From contig DIBR01000065.1 of assembly GCA_002415025.1 (NCBI GenBank), positions 26,384-90,383 of the forward strand: 64,000 nucleotides of DNA. The letters are read 5' to 3'. Position 1 is the first letter of the stretch; every line of letters begins with the position of its first letter. Made by a program: the position numbers and the translations under genes. The notes beneath the pieces are model-generated. The model saw nothing but the letters and a program-made list of their open reading frames with translations. It was not told where the DNA came from and did no database searches. This document shows, piece by piece, positions 17,311 to 26,429 of the stretch. This stretch comes from Spongiibacteraceae bacterium UBA5047 (GTDB lineage: Bacteria; Pseudomonadota; Gammaproteobacteria; Pseudomonadales; Spongiibacteraceae).

Positions 17311-18147
17311 TCAGTCTTTGTTGAGTTTGGCTTTTAGTTTGTCTGCCGCTGACTGCATGGCGCGCGACAAGCGCACAGACGGCCGGCTTTCGTATTCTGC
17401 CTTTGCCAGTGCTGCGCGCTCGGCCTCTATGACCCGGCGTGCACGCTCGTCTTCTTCGCGTTGTTTGGCCAGCTTTTCCTGTAATTTTTGACGCGCTTCG
17501 TCAGAGAGTTCTGTTGAAAACAGGTTTGCCTGCTGGCGCAGGATATAGCGCCCGAGCCGATCAAGAAACTCGTCGTTAAATTTGTCCGGTGTGATGTTTA
17601 CAGTTTTTACGCCGGCCTGTTCAACGTTACGAAAGTGCAAGCCAAGGCAGCGATTCTCGCTGTCGGCCACAATCACCACCCGCACCGGGATCGGCCCTAT
17701 CAGCTTGAAGGTAGCGCTATCGATATCAAAGCGATCATCCTTGCGTTCTGTGCGCTCGTACTTCAAGCCATAGCGATCCATTAACTGCTTGTGCCGCTGG
17801 ACTTCCGCCGGCCCCTTAACGTCAAAGGTGACGGGTTCCGGCAGATGCGCCTTGCAGCGCAGTTCCAGCTGGGTGGGTTCCTGCCGGCTGTCGATGGCTA
17901 CCGAATAGTCGCCCTGCTGGAGAGTGATAGTTGCGTCTTCGGGCAGCAGGGGATAAGCGACATCGCATCGATCGTCGACGACCTTCAGGTGGGCAGTCAA
18001 TTCCTGCAAAAAAGTGTAGGCCTGAAGCATGCACGGCAGGAGCTGCGACTGGTAGTAGGCAGTCTGGTCGGCCAGCCGTGCCGCTTCCAGTTCGGCATCA
18101 CTGCGGCGTTCATCGGCTTTGGCTTTTAGTTCATCCAGCAAACTCAT
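17311..18147 (-). CDS. Conserved hypothetical protein with charged coiled-coil tail
   Basis: A 278-residue protein starting MSLLDELKAKADERRSDAELEA. An in-frame upstream codon at 18180 would add 11 residues. It has a mixed alpha/beta centre (YSVAIDSRQEPTQLELRCKAHLPEPVTFDVKG) and a C-terminal segment from about 225 rich in E, K, R and A (SDEARQKLQEKLAKQREEDERARRV) that should form a coiled coil. There is no signal peptide or membrane segment. I do not recognise a family. It is convergent with the DUF411 gene, with a small GCCGGCATCTGATTGCCGG hairpin between. Confidence 0.7.
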   Translation of the reverse strand: MSLLDELKAKADERRSDAELEAARLADQTAYYQSQLLPCMLQAYTFLQELTAHLKVVDDRCDVAYPLLPEDATITLQQGDYSVAIDSRQEPTQLELRCKAHLPEPVTFDVKGPAEVQRHKQLMDRYGLKYERTERKDDRFDIDSATFKLIGPIPVRVVIVADSENRCLGLHFRNVEQAGVKTVNITPDKFNDEFLDRLGRYILRQQANLFSTELSDEARQKLQEKLAKQREEDERARRVIEAERAALAKAEYESRPSVRLSRAMQSAADKLKAKLNKD

Positions 18148-18243
18148 GGTCAATCTCGTGTTATGGGCGGCAGGCGCCATCGCAATCCGGCTTATATGAT
18201 AGCGGCTGCGGATGTGAGTGTGAATATTTCACATAAATGCAAT

Positions 18244-18927
18244 TCAGCTCCGGGGCCTGCTGTGCGGGGTTAGCGTGAAAGCGGTCAGTTGCCACAAGCG
18301 GGCCACCCACAGAAGCTGTACAAGCAGCAACAGCACCAGCCACCACTCAAAGGCATTTTCCAACTGTTCGTAATCGTCACCCAGCAGGGCATCCAGCACG
18401 AGCGAGATCAGGGCGAGGCCCAGAATGGCCGCCGAGCCACGCCCCAGCAGGCTACCGTGCCATTTTAGCGGTGATCTGCGCAGCGCTCCGGCGAGCAAGG
18501 CAAACGCGATCAGGCTGAGGCCGAGAAAGGTGACCACACCGAAACGGCGCAGTAGGTAGAACGTGTCGCCGCTGTGACCTAGCGCCAGAGTGTATATCAG
18601 CAGGGCCAGGCTGGCTGTCCAGCCTACCGCCGGCAAGTAGCGACCAGCCGCTGAATCTGCGGCCAGCGAGCCTAGCCAGAGGCGATTCAGCTGCCAGAAA
18701 AGCCCCAGCAACAGCGCGGCGGGCAACATGCCCCCCTTGAAAATAAAGTAGGCCAGGCCGTGACGGCCGCTGCGGCTGATACTGCTGCAATCCGACCAAT
18801 AGGGAGAGCAGCCATCAATATAGCCTTGACTGACCGAGACCAAAAAACTCAGGTGTATGGTCAGCAAGCTCACGGCGGCTGCCCCGTAGGCCAGGTGGCA
18901 GCAGCGAAGGTATCGGTCTGTGGTCAT
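18244..18927 (-). CDS. Six-helix inner membrane protein of unknown function
   Basis: A 227-residue hydrophobic protein starting MTTDRYLRCCHL (a longer frame opens at 19089 but is not membrane-like). Six membrane segments are visible at about 12-32, 63-84, 100-120, 128-148, 158-178 and 190-212. The loop after the first helix carries three cysteines and ISRSGRHG, a layout that faintly recalls Frag1/DRAM/Sfk1 proteins. It is divergent from the DUF3604 gene, with about 175 bp of shared upstream DNA, so the two could be co-regulated. Confidence 0.65.
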   Translation of the reverse strand: MTTDRYLRCCHLAYGAAAVSLLTIHLSFLVSVSQGYIDGCSPYWSDCSSISRSGRHGLAYFIFKGGMLPAALLLGLFWQLNRLWLGSLAADSAAGRYLPAVGWTASLALLIYTLALGHSGDTFYLLRRFGVVTFLGLSLIAFALLAGALRRSPLKWHGSLLGRGSAAILGLALISLVLDALLGDDYEQLENAFEWWLVLLLLVQLLWVARLWQLTAFTLTPHSRPRS

Positions 18928-19101
18928 GTCAGTAGCCAGCTTCAGATGATCCTTGTTTGACAGTGTAGCCCTGTAAACCACAGCCAGCGAATTTGCCCCC
19001 GTTGTAATCAACTGGTAATCGCAACGACCTTGCGCACTGCGGGTGTTCGCGGAAAGAATGATGCAGGTTTTGCTCAAACATAATAACAACGAGGCTCTTC
19101 G

Positions 19102-20961
19102 ATGAATTTATCCTGGCGGGTTTTGTGGTGGCTGCCGCTGGTCATTAGCGGCTGCAGCCGTGTAGATGATCCGGGGCTTTTTCCTGCCTTTGCCCCCGAC
19201 AGCGCCCGGCCAATTGCAGACAAGCCCCTAGTTGCGGCTGACCCGGAACGCAACCTCTTTTGGGGAGATCTGCATATTCATACCAGCCTCTCGACGGACG
19301 CCTTTACCATGGGTGTGCGCAGCGTTCCCGACGACGCCTATATCTTTGCGAAAGGCGGGGAGATTGAGCACGGCGCGGGCTACGGCATTCGCATCGCCCG
19401 GCCTCTGGATTTTGCAGTCGTTACGGATCACTCGGAATACCTTGGGGTCATGCGCTCGCTGAACCCGGACTTGCCCTTATCCCGGCGCAGTTTGCGCACG
19501 CGCTTGCTAAACGACAGTCCGTTGCGCAATACCATTGCGTATCTGCGTTCGGTACTGGGTTTTGACCTGAAATCGGTCGAGGTCGACAACGCCGCCGAAA
19601 TCTCACGTGGCGCGTGGCAAGAAGTGATCGATTCAGCCGAACGTCATAACGACCCCGGTCGCTTTACCAGTTTTATCGGGTATGAGTGGTCATCTATGCC
19701 GGAGAGTCGCAACTTGCATCGCAACGTGATTTATCGCGGCACAGAGGTGCCGGAACTACCCTTCAGTTCCCTGGATTCAGAGGACCCCCGTGATCTCTGG
19801 TCAGCGCTTGAGGAGCAGCGCGAGTCAGGTATGCAGGTGTTTGCCATTCCCCACAATGGCAATGTCAGTGGTGGCTTGATGTATGACCGGGTTGCCTACG
19901 ATGGCAGCGCATTCAATGCCCGCTACGCCGAGCGCCGCATGGAAAACGAACCTGTCAGTGAAATTTTCCAGGTGAAAGGATCTTCCGAGACCCATCCGGA
20001 TATTTCGCCGGAAGATGAGTTTGCCGGCTTTGAAATCTACGATCAGCTGTTGGCTTCAAAAGTGATTTTTGCCGAACCCGAAGGCAGTTATAGCCGTGAC
20101 GCTTTGCGTACAGGCATAGAGTTTGCGCATAGCGAAGGCTTTAACCCCTATCGCTTTGGTGTGATTGGCAGCAGCGACAGCCACAACGCCAGTTCACCGG
20201 TCGATGAAAACAATTATCACGGCAAATTGCCCCTGCTGGACGGCAGTGCCGGTATTCGTCTGGGGAAAAGCTATCTACTGCCCGACGAGCGTTTGGGGAA
20301 GCATTGGAGCGCTGCCGGACTGGCGGCGGTATGGGCCGAACAAAACACCCGTGCGTCGTTGTTTGACGCGATGCGTCGCAAGGAAACCTATGCGACCTCG
20401 GGGCCACGCATCAGCCTCCGGTTTTTTGGTGGCTGGAATTACCCTTCCGATTTGCCCCGGCAGGTGAATCGCGTTGCGCTGGCGGAACAAAGCGGTGTTC
20501 CCATGGGCGGCGACCTGCCGGCCCCGTCTGCCACAGCGCCGAGTTTTGCGGTGTGGGCGGCAAAAGACCCCGAAAGCGGCAACCTTGATCGAATTCAGAT
20601 AATAAAGGGCTGGGTGAGCGACGACGGTGTGTCACATGAAAAGGTGTTTGATGTGGCCTTGTCGGATGAACGCCGCCCGGACGAGTATGGCCGGGTGCCT
20701 CCGGTGGGGAATACGGTTGATGTGCCGAGCGCAAGTTATAGCAACAGCATTGGCGCCACGCAGCTAATGGCCGTATGGGTGGACCCGGAATTTGACCTTC
20801 GCCAACAGGCGTTTTATTACGCGCGGGTGATTGAAATTCCGACGCCGCGCTGGACAACCTTCGATGCCAAAGCGCTGGGTATTACAGCGCCGGAACCGGC
20901 CAGTATTCAGGAGCGGGCGGTGTCATCGGCGATCTGGTATCAGCCTCGGGCGAGTTATTAG
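19102..20961 (+). CDS. DUF3604 lipoprotein with PHP-like metal site
   Basis: A 619-residue exported protein. The signal peptide ends LVISGC (Cys19), so it is probably a lipoprotein. After a short linker, FWGDLHIHTSLSTDA shows the PHP-type DxHxHT metal motif that opens DUF3604 domains. VVTDHSEYLG and FAIPHNGN add further candidate ligands, and VIGSSDSHN closes the set. The family is widespread in marine gammaproteobacteria, but its reaction is unproven; the metal motif suggests a phosphoesterase or amidohydrolase-type hydrolase. The stop overlaps by 4 nt the stop of the convergent thioesterase. Confidence 0.85.
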   Translation: MNLSWRVLWWLPLVISGCSRVDDPGLFPAFAPDSARPIADKPLVAADPERNLFWGDLHIHTSLSTDAFTMGVRSVPDDAYIFAKGGEIEHGAGYGIRIARPLDFAVVTDHSEYLGVMRSLNPDLPLSRRSLRTRLLNDSPLRNTIAYLRSVLGFDLKSVEVDNAAEISRGAWQEVIDSAERHNDPGRFTSFIGYEWSSMPESRNLHRNVIYRGTEVPELPFSSLDSEDPRDLWSALEEQRESGMQVFAIPHNGNVSGGLMYDRVAYDGSAFNARYAERRMENEPVSEIFQVKGSSETHPDISPEDEFAGFEIYDQLLASKVIFAEPEGSYSRDALRTGIEFAHSEGFNPYRFGVIGSSDSHNASSPVDENNYHGKLPLLDGSAGIRLGKSYLLPDERLGKHWSAAGLAAVWAEQNTRASLFDAMRRKETYATSGPRISLRFFGGWNYPSDLPRQVNRVALAEQSGVPMGGDLPAPSATAPSFAVWAAKDPESGNLDRIQIIKGWVSDDGVSHEKVFDVALSDERRPDEYGRVPPVGNTVDVPSASYSNSIGATQLMAVWVDPEFDLRQQAFYYARVIEIPTPRWTTFDAKALGITAPEPASIQERAVSSAIWYQPRASY

Positions 20962-21659
20962 TCCTGCTCGCCGGAAACAAGGCGGTTGCGCTCCATCACG
21001 GCTTCGCGCAACTTGCCCATATCCTCTTTGGGCCGAATAAAAATACATTCGCATTCCGCGGTTACCGAACCGCCGGCTTCAATCTTGCCGTGAACGAAGG
21101 TTTTTCGACCGTCAGTTTTGTCCACCCAGGCCGACAGTGCCAGCGGCGTTTCCAGTGGCGTGGGACGCCGGTACTTGACGGTCAATGTGCCGGTCATGCC
21201 CGGTTGATTGCCCATCATTTGGGCCATGCCTAAAAAATCATCAAACAAGGCGGCGACAAAACCGCCGTGAACGCTGCCGGGCGGCCCTTCGTAGCGCCAG
21301 CCCATGGTAACGCTGGCACGGGCCATCTCACCGTCTTGCCACATATTCAGTGGTGGCGCCACCGGGTTACTGCGGCCACTGAGAGGATTGAGCTCATGAA
21401 AAATTTCACCATAATTTCCCTGCCCCGCCTCGGTAAATGCAAAGCGACCATACAGGCGGGGGTGACGCCCGAACTTCGCTGCTGTGATTTCCAGCTGCTC
21501 GGCAATGTCATGTAGCTCGTCTACGGGTGGCGTACTGGTGACGAGTACCTCGTTCAACTGACGAATAGCATCGGCGACGCGGCGCTTGGCCTCCCATAGC
21601 TTGCTATTGGCAGGCGCAACTTCTTCGGACAGAAAAGGGTTAAACAACTCTTCTTGCAT
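20958..21659 (-). CDS. PaaI-family hot-dog thioesterase
   Basis: A 233-residue protein with a C-terminal single hot-dog domain. GPPGSVHGGFVAALFDDFLGMAQ carries the PaaI-type HGG-(4)-DD helix, followed by TLTVKYRRPTPL and VHGKIEAGGSVTAECECIFI. The first 80 residues are a helical extension not needed for the fold. Family members hydrolyse acyl-CoA thioesters. It leads a block of small catabolism-like genes on the minus strand (VOC protein 53 nt upstream). Confidence 0.88.
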   Translation of the reverse strand: MQEELFNPFLSEEVAPANSKLWEAKRRVADAIRQLNEVLVTSTPPVDELHDIAEQLEITAAKFGRHPRLYGRFAFTEAGQGNYGEIFHELNPLSGRSNPVAPPLNMWQDGEMARASVTMGWRYEGPPGSVHGGFVAALFDDFLGMAQMMGNQPGMTGTLTVKYRRPTPLETPLALSAWVDKTDGRKTFVHGKIEAGGSVTAECECIFIRPKEDMGKLREAVMERNRLVSGEQD

Positions 21660-21712
21660 GCAAATTTCCTGTTGTGGTTACGCCCGCAGGGGCTATTCCG
21701 GCAGACGGCTGG

Positions 21713-22171
21713 CTAACCAAAGTGCCAGCGTTTTGCCGGCTCGGAGCCAGCTTCATATTCTATGCATTGTACGTCAAACCACAGTGGCAAAAGGTGGCGA
21801 ACATAGAATGCGTGTACGACTGTACCGGATTCGTTCAGGTCTTCGTATTCCTTGATCTGAACACGGCTGTCGCTGGCCTGCATGGCCTTGGCTTTGGCGA
21901 GCAGCGCATCGACCTCTGCGCGATTATCGAAGAGCAGCCCCAAGTGATCGAGGCCGGGAGAGCTCATGGGTTTGGGGCTTTCTGCGCAGAGGATAAACTG
22001 GCTGACTTCACTGTCGAGCATTAACAGTAAGGCTTTTTGGCCGACGATATCGATTTCTAGGCCGTCCCAGCCGAACAGCTCTTTGTAAAAAGCCTGTATC
22101 TCCGCTTTCAGTGTGTCGGTAAGCGTACCTTCTGCAAAGGTCAGCTCCATATGGTTGATTCGCATTGGCAT
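21713..22171 (-). CDS. VOC (glyoxalase/bleomycin/dioxygenase) family protein
   Basis: A 152-residue, probably two-module VOC fold: INHMELTF starts the first beta-alpha unit, AFYKELFGWDG follows, and LDHLGLLFDNRAEVDALLAKAKA starts the second. Candidate metal residues are the His in NHMEL and the His in LDHLG; the closing Glu is unclear. It could be a lyase, isomerase or dioxygenase-like protein. Small size speaks against a catechol extradiol dioxygenase. It is probably co-transcribed with the PaaI gene after it. Confidence 0.8.
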   Translation of the reverse strand: MPMRINHMELTFAEGTLTDTLKAEIQAFYKELFGWDGLEIDIVGQKALLLMLDSEVSQFILCAESPKPMSSPGLDHLGLLFDNRAEVDALLAKAKAMQASDSRVQIKEYEDLNESGTVVHAFYVRHLLPLWFDVQCIEYEAGSEPAKRWHFG

Positions 22172-22259
22172 GACGGTGTCCTTGGGGATGTCTGATCGAA
22201 ACGTCAGTTTGACACAGGGCCGGACCCTTGCAGATTAACGGGCTTTAACCTGAGTGTCG

Positions 22260-22946
22260 TCAGGTGTGGGTTTGCAGGCGCCCAATGAGAATAAGCGATT
22301 GCTTGTCGCCAGTGCGTGGATGGCGGGGTTCGCGACGCTCCAATAATTCCAGGTCAAATTTCGGGAACAGCGCTTCCCAGCTATCTGTGGTGCGGAAATA
22401 CCAGGGGGCGGGCTGGCGAAAGTCGTCCGAAAATCCCGCCCAGCTGCCTTCGCGCCAGCCATCCGTGTAGGGTAAATCACCGCAGGCTGTCTCCGGGTGC
22501 AAGGTCTGCACAAAAAAGTGGCCGCCGGGCTTGAGTAAGGTTGGCAGGGCATCGAACACCGCTTCGGTCGACTGTTTACCCAGCAAGGCAAAGTTACTAA
22601 CGGCGCAGTCGAATCGCTGTCCGAAATCGGTGGTGGCCAAGCTCTCATAGGCGCAGTGTTGAAAATCACCGCCAGCCTTTCTGGCGATTTCCAATAACGC
22701 GGGTATGGCGTCAACCCCCAGACACTGAGTGCCGAGCTGAGCCAGTGCGCGGCAAAACCAGCCCTCGCCGCAACCGATATCAATCAGGCTATGTGGTCCA
22801 ACGCCCAGTACCGCCTCAACGATAGCCTGATTGGTGACGGCCTCACGGCTGGCTACCTGCTTCCCGGCAATGGCGTTGGCCCAGGGGTGAGCGTTGGAGT
22901 GCCAGCTCTCGACAATACGGTTTTCCTGGCGGGCGTCGTCAGTCAT
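22260..22946 (-). CDS. Class I SAM-dependent methyltransferase
   Basis: A 228-residue protein with motif I LIDIGCGEGWFCRAL at about 57-71, motif II CLGVDAIPALLE, and FDCAVSNFALLGK as the post-II strand. LLKPGGHFFVQTLHPE is the typical motif-III-like loop seen in small-molecule methyltransferases of the UbiE/BioC type. The substrate is not evident. Its ATG overlaps the stop codon of the upstream hydrolase by 1 nt (22946), so the two genes are translationally coupled. Confidence 0.88.
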   Translation of the reverse strand: MTDDARQENRIVESWHSNAHPWANAIAGKQVASREAVTNQAIVEAVLGVGPHSLIDIGCGEGWFCRALAQLGTQCLGVDAIPALLEIARKAGGDFQHCAYESLATTDFGQRFDCAVSNFALLGKQSTEAVFDALPTLLKPGGHFFVQTLHPETACGDLPYTDGWREGSWAGFSDDFRQPAPWYFRTTDSWEALFPKFDLELLERREPRHPRTGDKQSLILIGRLQTHT

Positions 22947-23875
22947 TAGCGCTGGGCGTTTATAAACTCGATCATGGCTGCGTTGGCTTCACTCGCCTGA
23001 TCTATATTCACCCAGTGCTCAGCGCTGTCCAGAGCGACAATTTTGGCTTGGGGAATTAACTTTTCAGCTTCTTTTGTGTGGGATAAGGGGAAGCTGCTGT
23101 CTTGTCGGCCCCAGATAAACAGGGTGGGGATTTCAGTTTTCCCGAGCTTCTTCCAGCCATGGCGGTAATCCAGAACAGGCGAGTGGCGCAGAGTCGACAA
23201 GGCAGAGCGCGCCACGCCAGCATACTGGTAATAGACCTTCCAATAGGCGCTGGTCCAGGTGGCTTCCCGGTCATCGAGCAAATAGGTGTCGATCGTTGAT
23301 TGCAGTAACGGTTTGCCGGCGTAAAAAAAGAGCATGTCTGCAAGGTAGGGCATCGCGATCAGCTTGCCCGTGTTGTCGTCGGTATTCGGCCAGCCGGCGG
23401 GGCCACTGAATACCAGACTCCGAACCTGCTCCGGATGGTTCAAGGCGTAGTCCGCTGCAATCACCGCACCGAAGGAGGCGCCCACCAGATGCATGGGCGT
23501 CTGTATATCCAGGTGTGTTCGCAGTGTACTGATCTGCTCGTGAAAAACCTTCAGCGTCAGTGGGCGCAGCGGGCGATCCGACAAGCCTCTGCCAAACAGG
23601 TCGTAGGCGACAACGTGATAGCCGGCCTTTACCAGCGCGTCAATATTGGGTTGCCAGGTTTCCAGAAAGCCGTTAAAGCTATGGATCAGAATAATGCTGG
23701 GATTTCGGCGATCCCCCCAGCTTTCGAAACGGGTACTGCCGTTGCCGGATTCTACTGTGCTGACTGACAGTGCCTGACGATGCTCCGCGAGCGACTGCGG
23801 GCTTTCGAGTTGGGGGCCAAACAGGGGTAATACCAGCAGAATCGCGAAAACGAGAGCAGCCAACACTATGCGCAA
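22946..23875 (-). CDS. Alpha/beta hydrolase with N-terminal membrane anchor
   Basis: A 309-residue hydrolase. Residues 1-20 form a hydrophobic anchor or uncleaved signal. The nucleophile elbow is VGASFGAV with S134. The acid is D259 in FIWGRQDSSFP and the base H287 in SAEHWVN. The oxyanion turn is HSFNGF instead of the usual HG. The organisation fits monoacylglycerol lipase or epoxide hydrolase-like enzymes at the periplasmic face. It is the promoter-proximal gene of a two-gene unit with the methyltransferase. Confidence 0.88.
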   Translation of the reverse strand: MRIVLAALVFAILLVLPLFGPQLESPQSLAEHRQALSVSTVESGNGSTRFESWGDRRNPSIILIHSFNGFLETWQPNIDALVKAGYHVVAYDLFGRGLSDRPLRPLTLKVFHEQISTLRTHLDIQTPMHLVGASFGAVIAADYALNHPEQVRSLVFSGPAGWPNTDDNTGKLIAMPYLADMLFFYAGKPLLQSTIDTYLLDDREATWTSAYWKVYYQYAGVARSALSTLRHSPVLDYRHGWKKLGKTEIPTLFIWGRQDSSFPLSHTKEAEKLIPQAKIVALDSAEHWVNIDQASEANAAMIEFINAQR

Positions 23876-24035
23876 AACGACACCTCCATTTATTGAGGTG
23901 CCGAGTATAACGGGAAAATTACCATGCTGTTGAGTGTTGGCCTGTTTTCAGGCCGGGTTTATACGCCGGAAGTCAGACTGACTCCCGGCGGGAATAGCGA
24001 TCGCAAAGGCGGTGATTCGCAGGGCTAAAGCTGCC

Positions 24036-24350
24036 TCAGTAGCCGCACATTTCGGGCAGATAGCTGCTGCAGCTTTTACTAAGCCAGGCCTTTCCGGGGA
24101 TTGCTCGCTGAGTCGCCTGATTATGCAGGCGGGCATCCAGCTCGTCGACAATTTCAGCCCAGTCGGCATCGTCGTCCAGAGCTTCCTGCAGGAAGCTGGC
24201 CTGGGCAGAATTCCAAAAATCGGCATTTTGCAGCGTAGTGCTGCGATCGAGTGGGCTGTGCACAGCGATGAAACGCTCAATATCGGCATCGCTGTCGGGC
24301 AAACCCAACTGCTGAAAAAGAGCGTTGATATTATGTACAAGCGGTTCCAT
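24036..24350 (-). CDS. DUF2789 small protein
   Basis: A 104-residue acidic helical protein matching DUF2789 by its opening MEPLVHNINALFQQLGLP, then the IERFIAVHSPLD segment and ADFWNSAQASFLQEAL...WAEIVDELDARLH. The usual family length is about 75-80 residues. The tail after LHNQATQ (AIPGKAWLSKSCSSYLPEMCGY) is extra and may be poorly conserved. Function unknown; typical of marine gammaproteobacteria and pseudomonads. Confidence 0.8.
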   Translation of the reverse strand: MEPLVHNINALFQQLGLPDSDADIERFIAVHSPLDRSTTLQNADFWNSAQASFLQEALDDDADWAEIVDELDARLHNQATQRAIPGKAWLSKSCSSYLPEMCGY

Positions 24351-24512
24351 AGGATCCCCTTTCTTGTGGGAGTGATTCAGATGTGTAGATGCTCATGGTA
24401 GCAGAGGCAGGCTGGCTTGCTTGTACGGAAGTAGAATAAGCCATATCGTGTTTATAATTTAGGGTGACTAACAGCAAATCTGCTTCTCATCTTGGCAGTT
24501 TGGGATTTACAT

Positions 24513-25673
24513 ATGACGTTGAACATCAATTTGCCGCGCATTTTGCGCGTTGGCGGTGGCGCGCGCCGTGAGTTACCGCAGGTTTTGCAGAGCCTCGGGG
24601 TGTGCCGACCCTTGTTGGTTGCCGATGAATTTATGGTCGCGCAGGGTCAGGTCGCTGTATTGGAAGAGGCGCTTGCCGGGCAGGGCATGTCGCTGCGGAT
24701 TTTCTCCGGTGTGGTTCCCGACCCGACGACTGAATCGGTGGCCGCCGGTTTGCAGGCATTAGCCGGTGGCGAGCACGATGCGATTGTGGCCTTCGGCGGA
24801 GGCAGTGCAATGGATACCGCAAAGCTCATGGCGGTGATGGCCACCCGCGAGGGAGCTTTGCGTGATTACAAAGTACCGAGCACGCTGGATGACGGGTTGC
24901 CCGTTATTGCCATTCCGACTACGGCGGGCACCGGGTCTGAGGTGACGCGCGTTGCCGTTGTCACCGATTCGCAAACGCAGGAGAAAATGCTGTGTATGGG
25001 GTTGGGCTTGATGCCCGTTGCAGCGCTGGTCGATTACGAACTGACCTTGAGTATGCCCTATCGGCTAACAGCGGATACGGGCATCGATAGTCTGTGTCAC
25101 GCAATGGAGGCCTATGTCAGTCGCAAGGCCAACACCTTTACTGACGCGATAGCGCTAACCGCGATGGCGACAATTGCCGGCACCCTGCGCACGGCCTGCA
25201 GTGAACCCGATAATCTGGCTGCGCGCGAAGCAATGATGCTGGCGGCTACCCAGGGCGGCATTGCATTCTCCAACGCTTCCGTCACGCTTATCCACGGCAT
25301 GAGCCGCCCCATCGGTGCGCACTTCCATGTGCCCCACGGCTTGAGCAACGCGATGTTGCTGCCGGAGGTAACGGCCTGGTCGGTGGGTGCGGCGCCGGCC
25401 CGGTACGCAGATTGTGCGAGAGCAATGGCGATGGCTTCTGTTGAGGATAGTGATGCAGTGGCCTGTGAGAATCTGGTAGCGGGCTTGCGAGCCTTGTGTC
25501 GGGATTTGGCCGTGCCGGGTCCGGAGGCCTTTGGTATCAAGCGGAGCGATTGGCAAGCCGTGTTGCCGCTGATGGCAGAACAGGCCCTGGTGTCTGGCTC
25601 GCCAGCAAACAATCCGCGTGTGCCGGTGGCTGAAGAAATTATCGTGCTGTACGAAAAAGTGTGGGCAGCCTGA
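24513..25673 (+). CDS. Iron-containing alcohol dehydrogenase
   Basis: A 386-residue group III alcohol dehydrogenase. The NAD(P) motif GGGS is at 95-98. Metal ligands are D192, H196 (TGIDSLCHAMEA), H261 (IHGMSRP) and H275 (HVPHGLSNAM). PTTAGTGSE at 135-143 contacts the cofactor phosphates. The ATG at 24513 is favoured over a TTG at 24492. Homologues oxidise primary alcohols or 1,3-propanediol and lactaldehyde. It stands alone, with no catabolic partner adjacent. Confidence 0.92.
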   Translation: MTLNINLPRILRVGGGARRELPQVLQSLGVCRPLLVADEFMVAQGQVAVLEEALAGQGMSLRIFSGVVPDPTTESVAAGLQALAGGEHDAIVAFGGGSAMDTAKLMAVMATREGALRDYKVPSTLDDGLPVIAIPTTAGTGSEVTRVAVVTDSQTQEKMLCMGLGLMPVAALVDYELTLSMPYRLTADTGIDSLCHAMEAYVSRKANTFTDAIALTAMATIAGTLRTACSEPDNLAAREAMMLAATQGGIAFSNASVTLIHGMSRPIGAHFHVPHGLSNAMLLPEVTAWSVGAAPARYADCARAMAMASVEDSDAVACENLVAGLRALCRDLAVPGPEAFGIKRSDWQAVLPLMAEQALVSGSPANNPRVPVAEEIIVLYEKVWAA

Positions 25674-25681
25674 GGCTGCCC
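25663..25681. terminator. Hairpin spanning the alcohol dehydrogenase stop codon
   Basis: GGGCAGCC at 25663-25670, the TGA stop as loop, and GGCTGCCC at 25674-25681. It lies between convergent genes and probably limits read-through, though no T-run follows on the plus strand. Confidence 0.5.
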
Positions 25682-25704
25682 GGTCGGAGCGCTTTCAGAA
25701 GCGA

Positions 25705-26199
25705 TTAAAAACGCATATTGGCGCCGAGATTGAAGCCTGAAATTTCAACATTGTCGTCGTCGTACAAGGAAATGTATTCGGCGAACAAGTCAAAACCCTG
25801 GCGCGTTTTTGCGGACAGGCCAAAGCCGTAGCTGATATCGTCGTCATCATCGTCGCCGACATTGGTGTCCAGGGTCGTTTCCGCAACGCCGAGCAAGCCA
25901 TACAGTGTCAGAACGTCAGACAGAGGCAGCATGGGTTTTGCGTAGATCGCGAAATAATCGTCGATCTCGGCATTGATACCGCGATCGGTATCATCGTCAA
26001 CACCGAAGCCCAGTCGTCCCTCAAGTGCAAAGTTGGGGTTGAAGACATTGCCCAGTGCCAGGTTCAGGGTTGGCGTGTCGAAGTCCCGGCTGCCGAATTC
26101 TGTTTCCAGAGCGCCATAGGAAATTCCACCGTAACCTTCCGCAGCGACGGCACCTGACAGCAGCATTCCGCAGGTTGTGGCCGTTATCAACTTTTTCAT
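25705..26199 (-). CDS. Small outer-membrane beta-barrel protein
   Basis: A 164-residue exported protein with a signal peptide (KKLITATTCGMLLSGAVAAE). The alternating strand pattern ends in GANMRF, whose terminal Phe is the usual BAM recognition residue. Eight strands seem likely. One loop near 115-122 is nearly all aspartate (GDDDDDDI), which could bind cations. No specific family is evident; it resembles OmpW/OmpA-type porin-family barrels in size. It is transcribed alone, ahead of a 230-bp gap. Confidence 0.75.
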   Translation of the reverse strand: MKKLITATTCGMLLSGAVAAEGYGGISYGALETEFGSRDFDTPTLNLALGNVFNPNFALEGRLGFGVDDDTDRGINAEIDDYFAIYAKPMLPLSDVLTLYGLLGVAETTLDTNVGDDDDDDISYGFGLSAKTRQGFDLFAEYISLYDDDNVEISGFNLGANMRF

Positions 26200-26388
26200 A
26201 AGTCCTCCACAGACTAGTTTGTTGCTTGAGTGCGTGCATGTTGCACCAGGCAGACGGCAGTTTCAGCGCTTTACATTGTTAATTTTCAACAGCTTATTTC
26301 CGGAACCTTTGGCCGAAAGCCGTCAGGCCACGGCTGTCAGGGCAAGCCGGGAGTTGTCGTTAAAGGCGGGCGTGGAGTGGTAAAGGCA

Positions 26389-26416
26389 AACGCAGCAGAA
26401 CACGTTCTGCTGCGTT
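26389..26416 (-). terminator. Terminator hairpin after the first TonB receptor gene
   Basis: AACGCAGCAGAAC at 26389-26401, loop AC, and the complement GTTCTGCTGCGTT at 26404-26416, located 13 nt past the receptor stop. Read on the minus strand the stem is followed by TTGCCTTTA, a weak U-rich tail. Confidence 0.7.
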
Positions 26417-26429
26417 GCCAGCGATCGAC

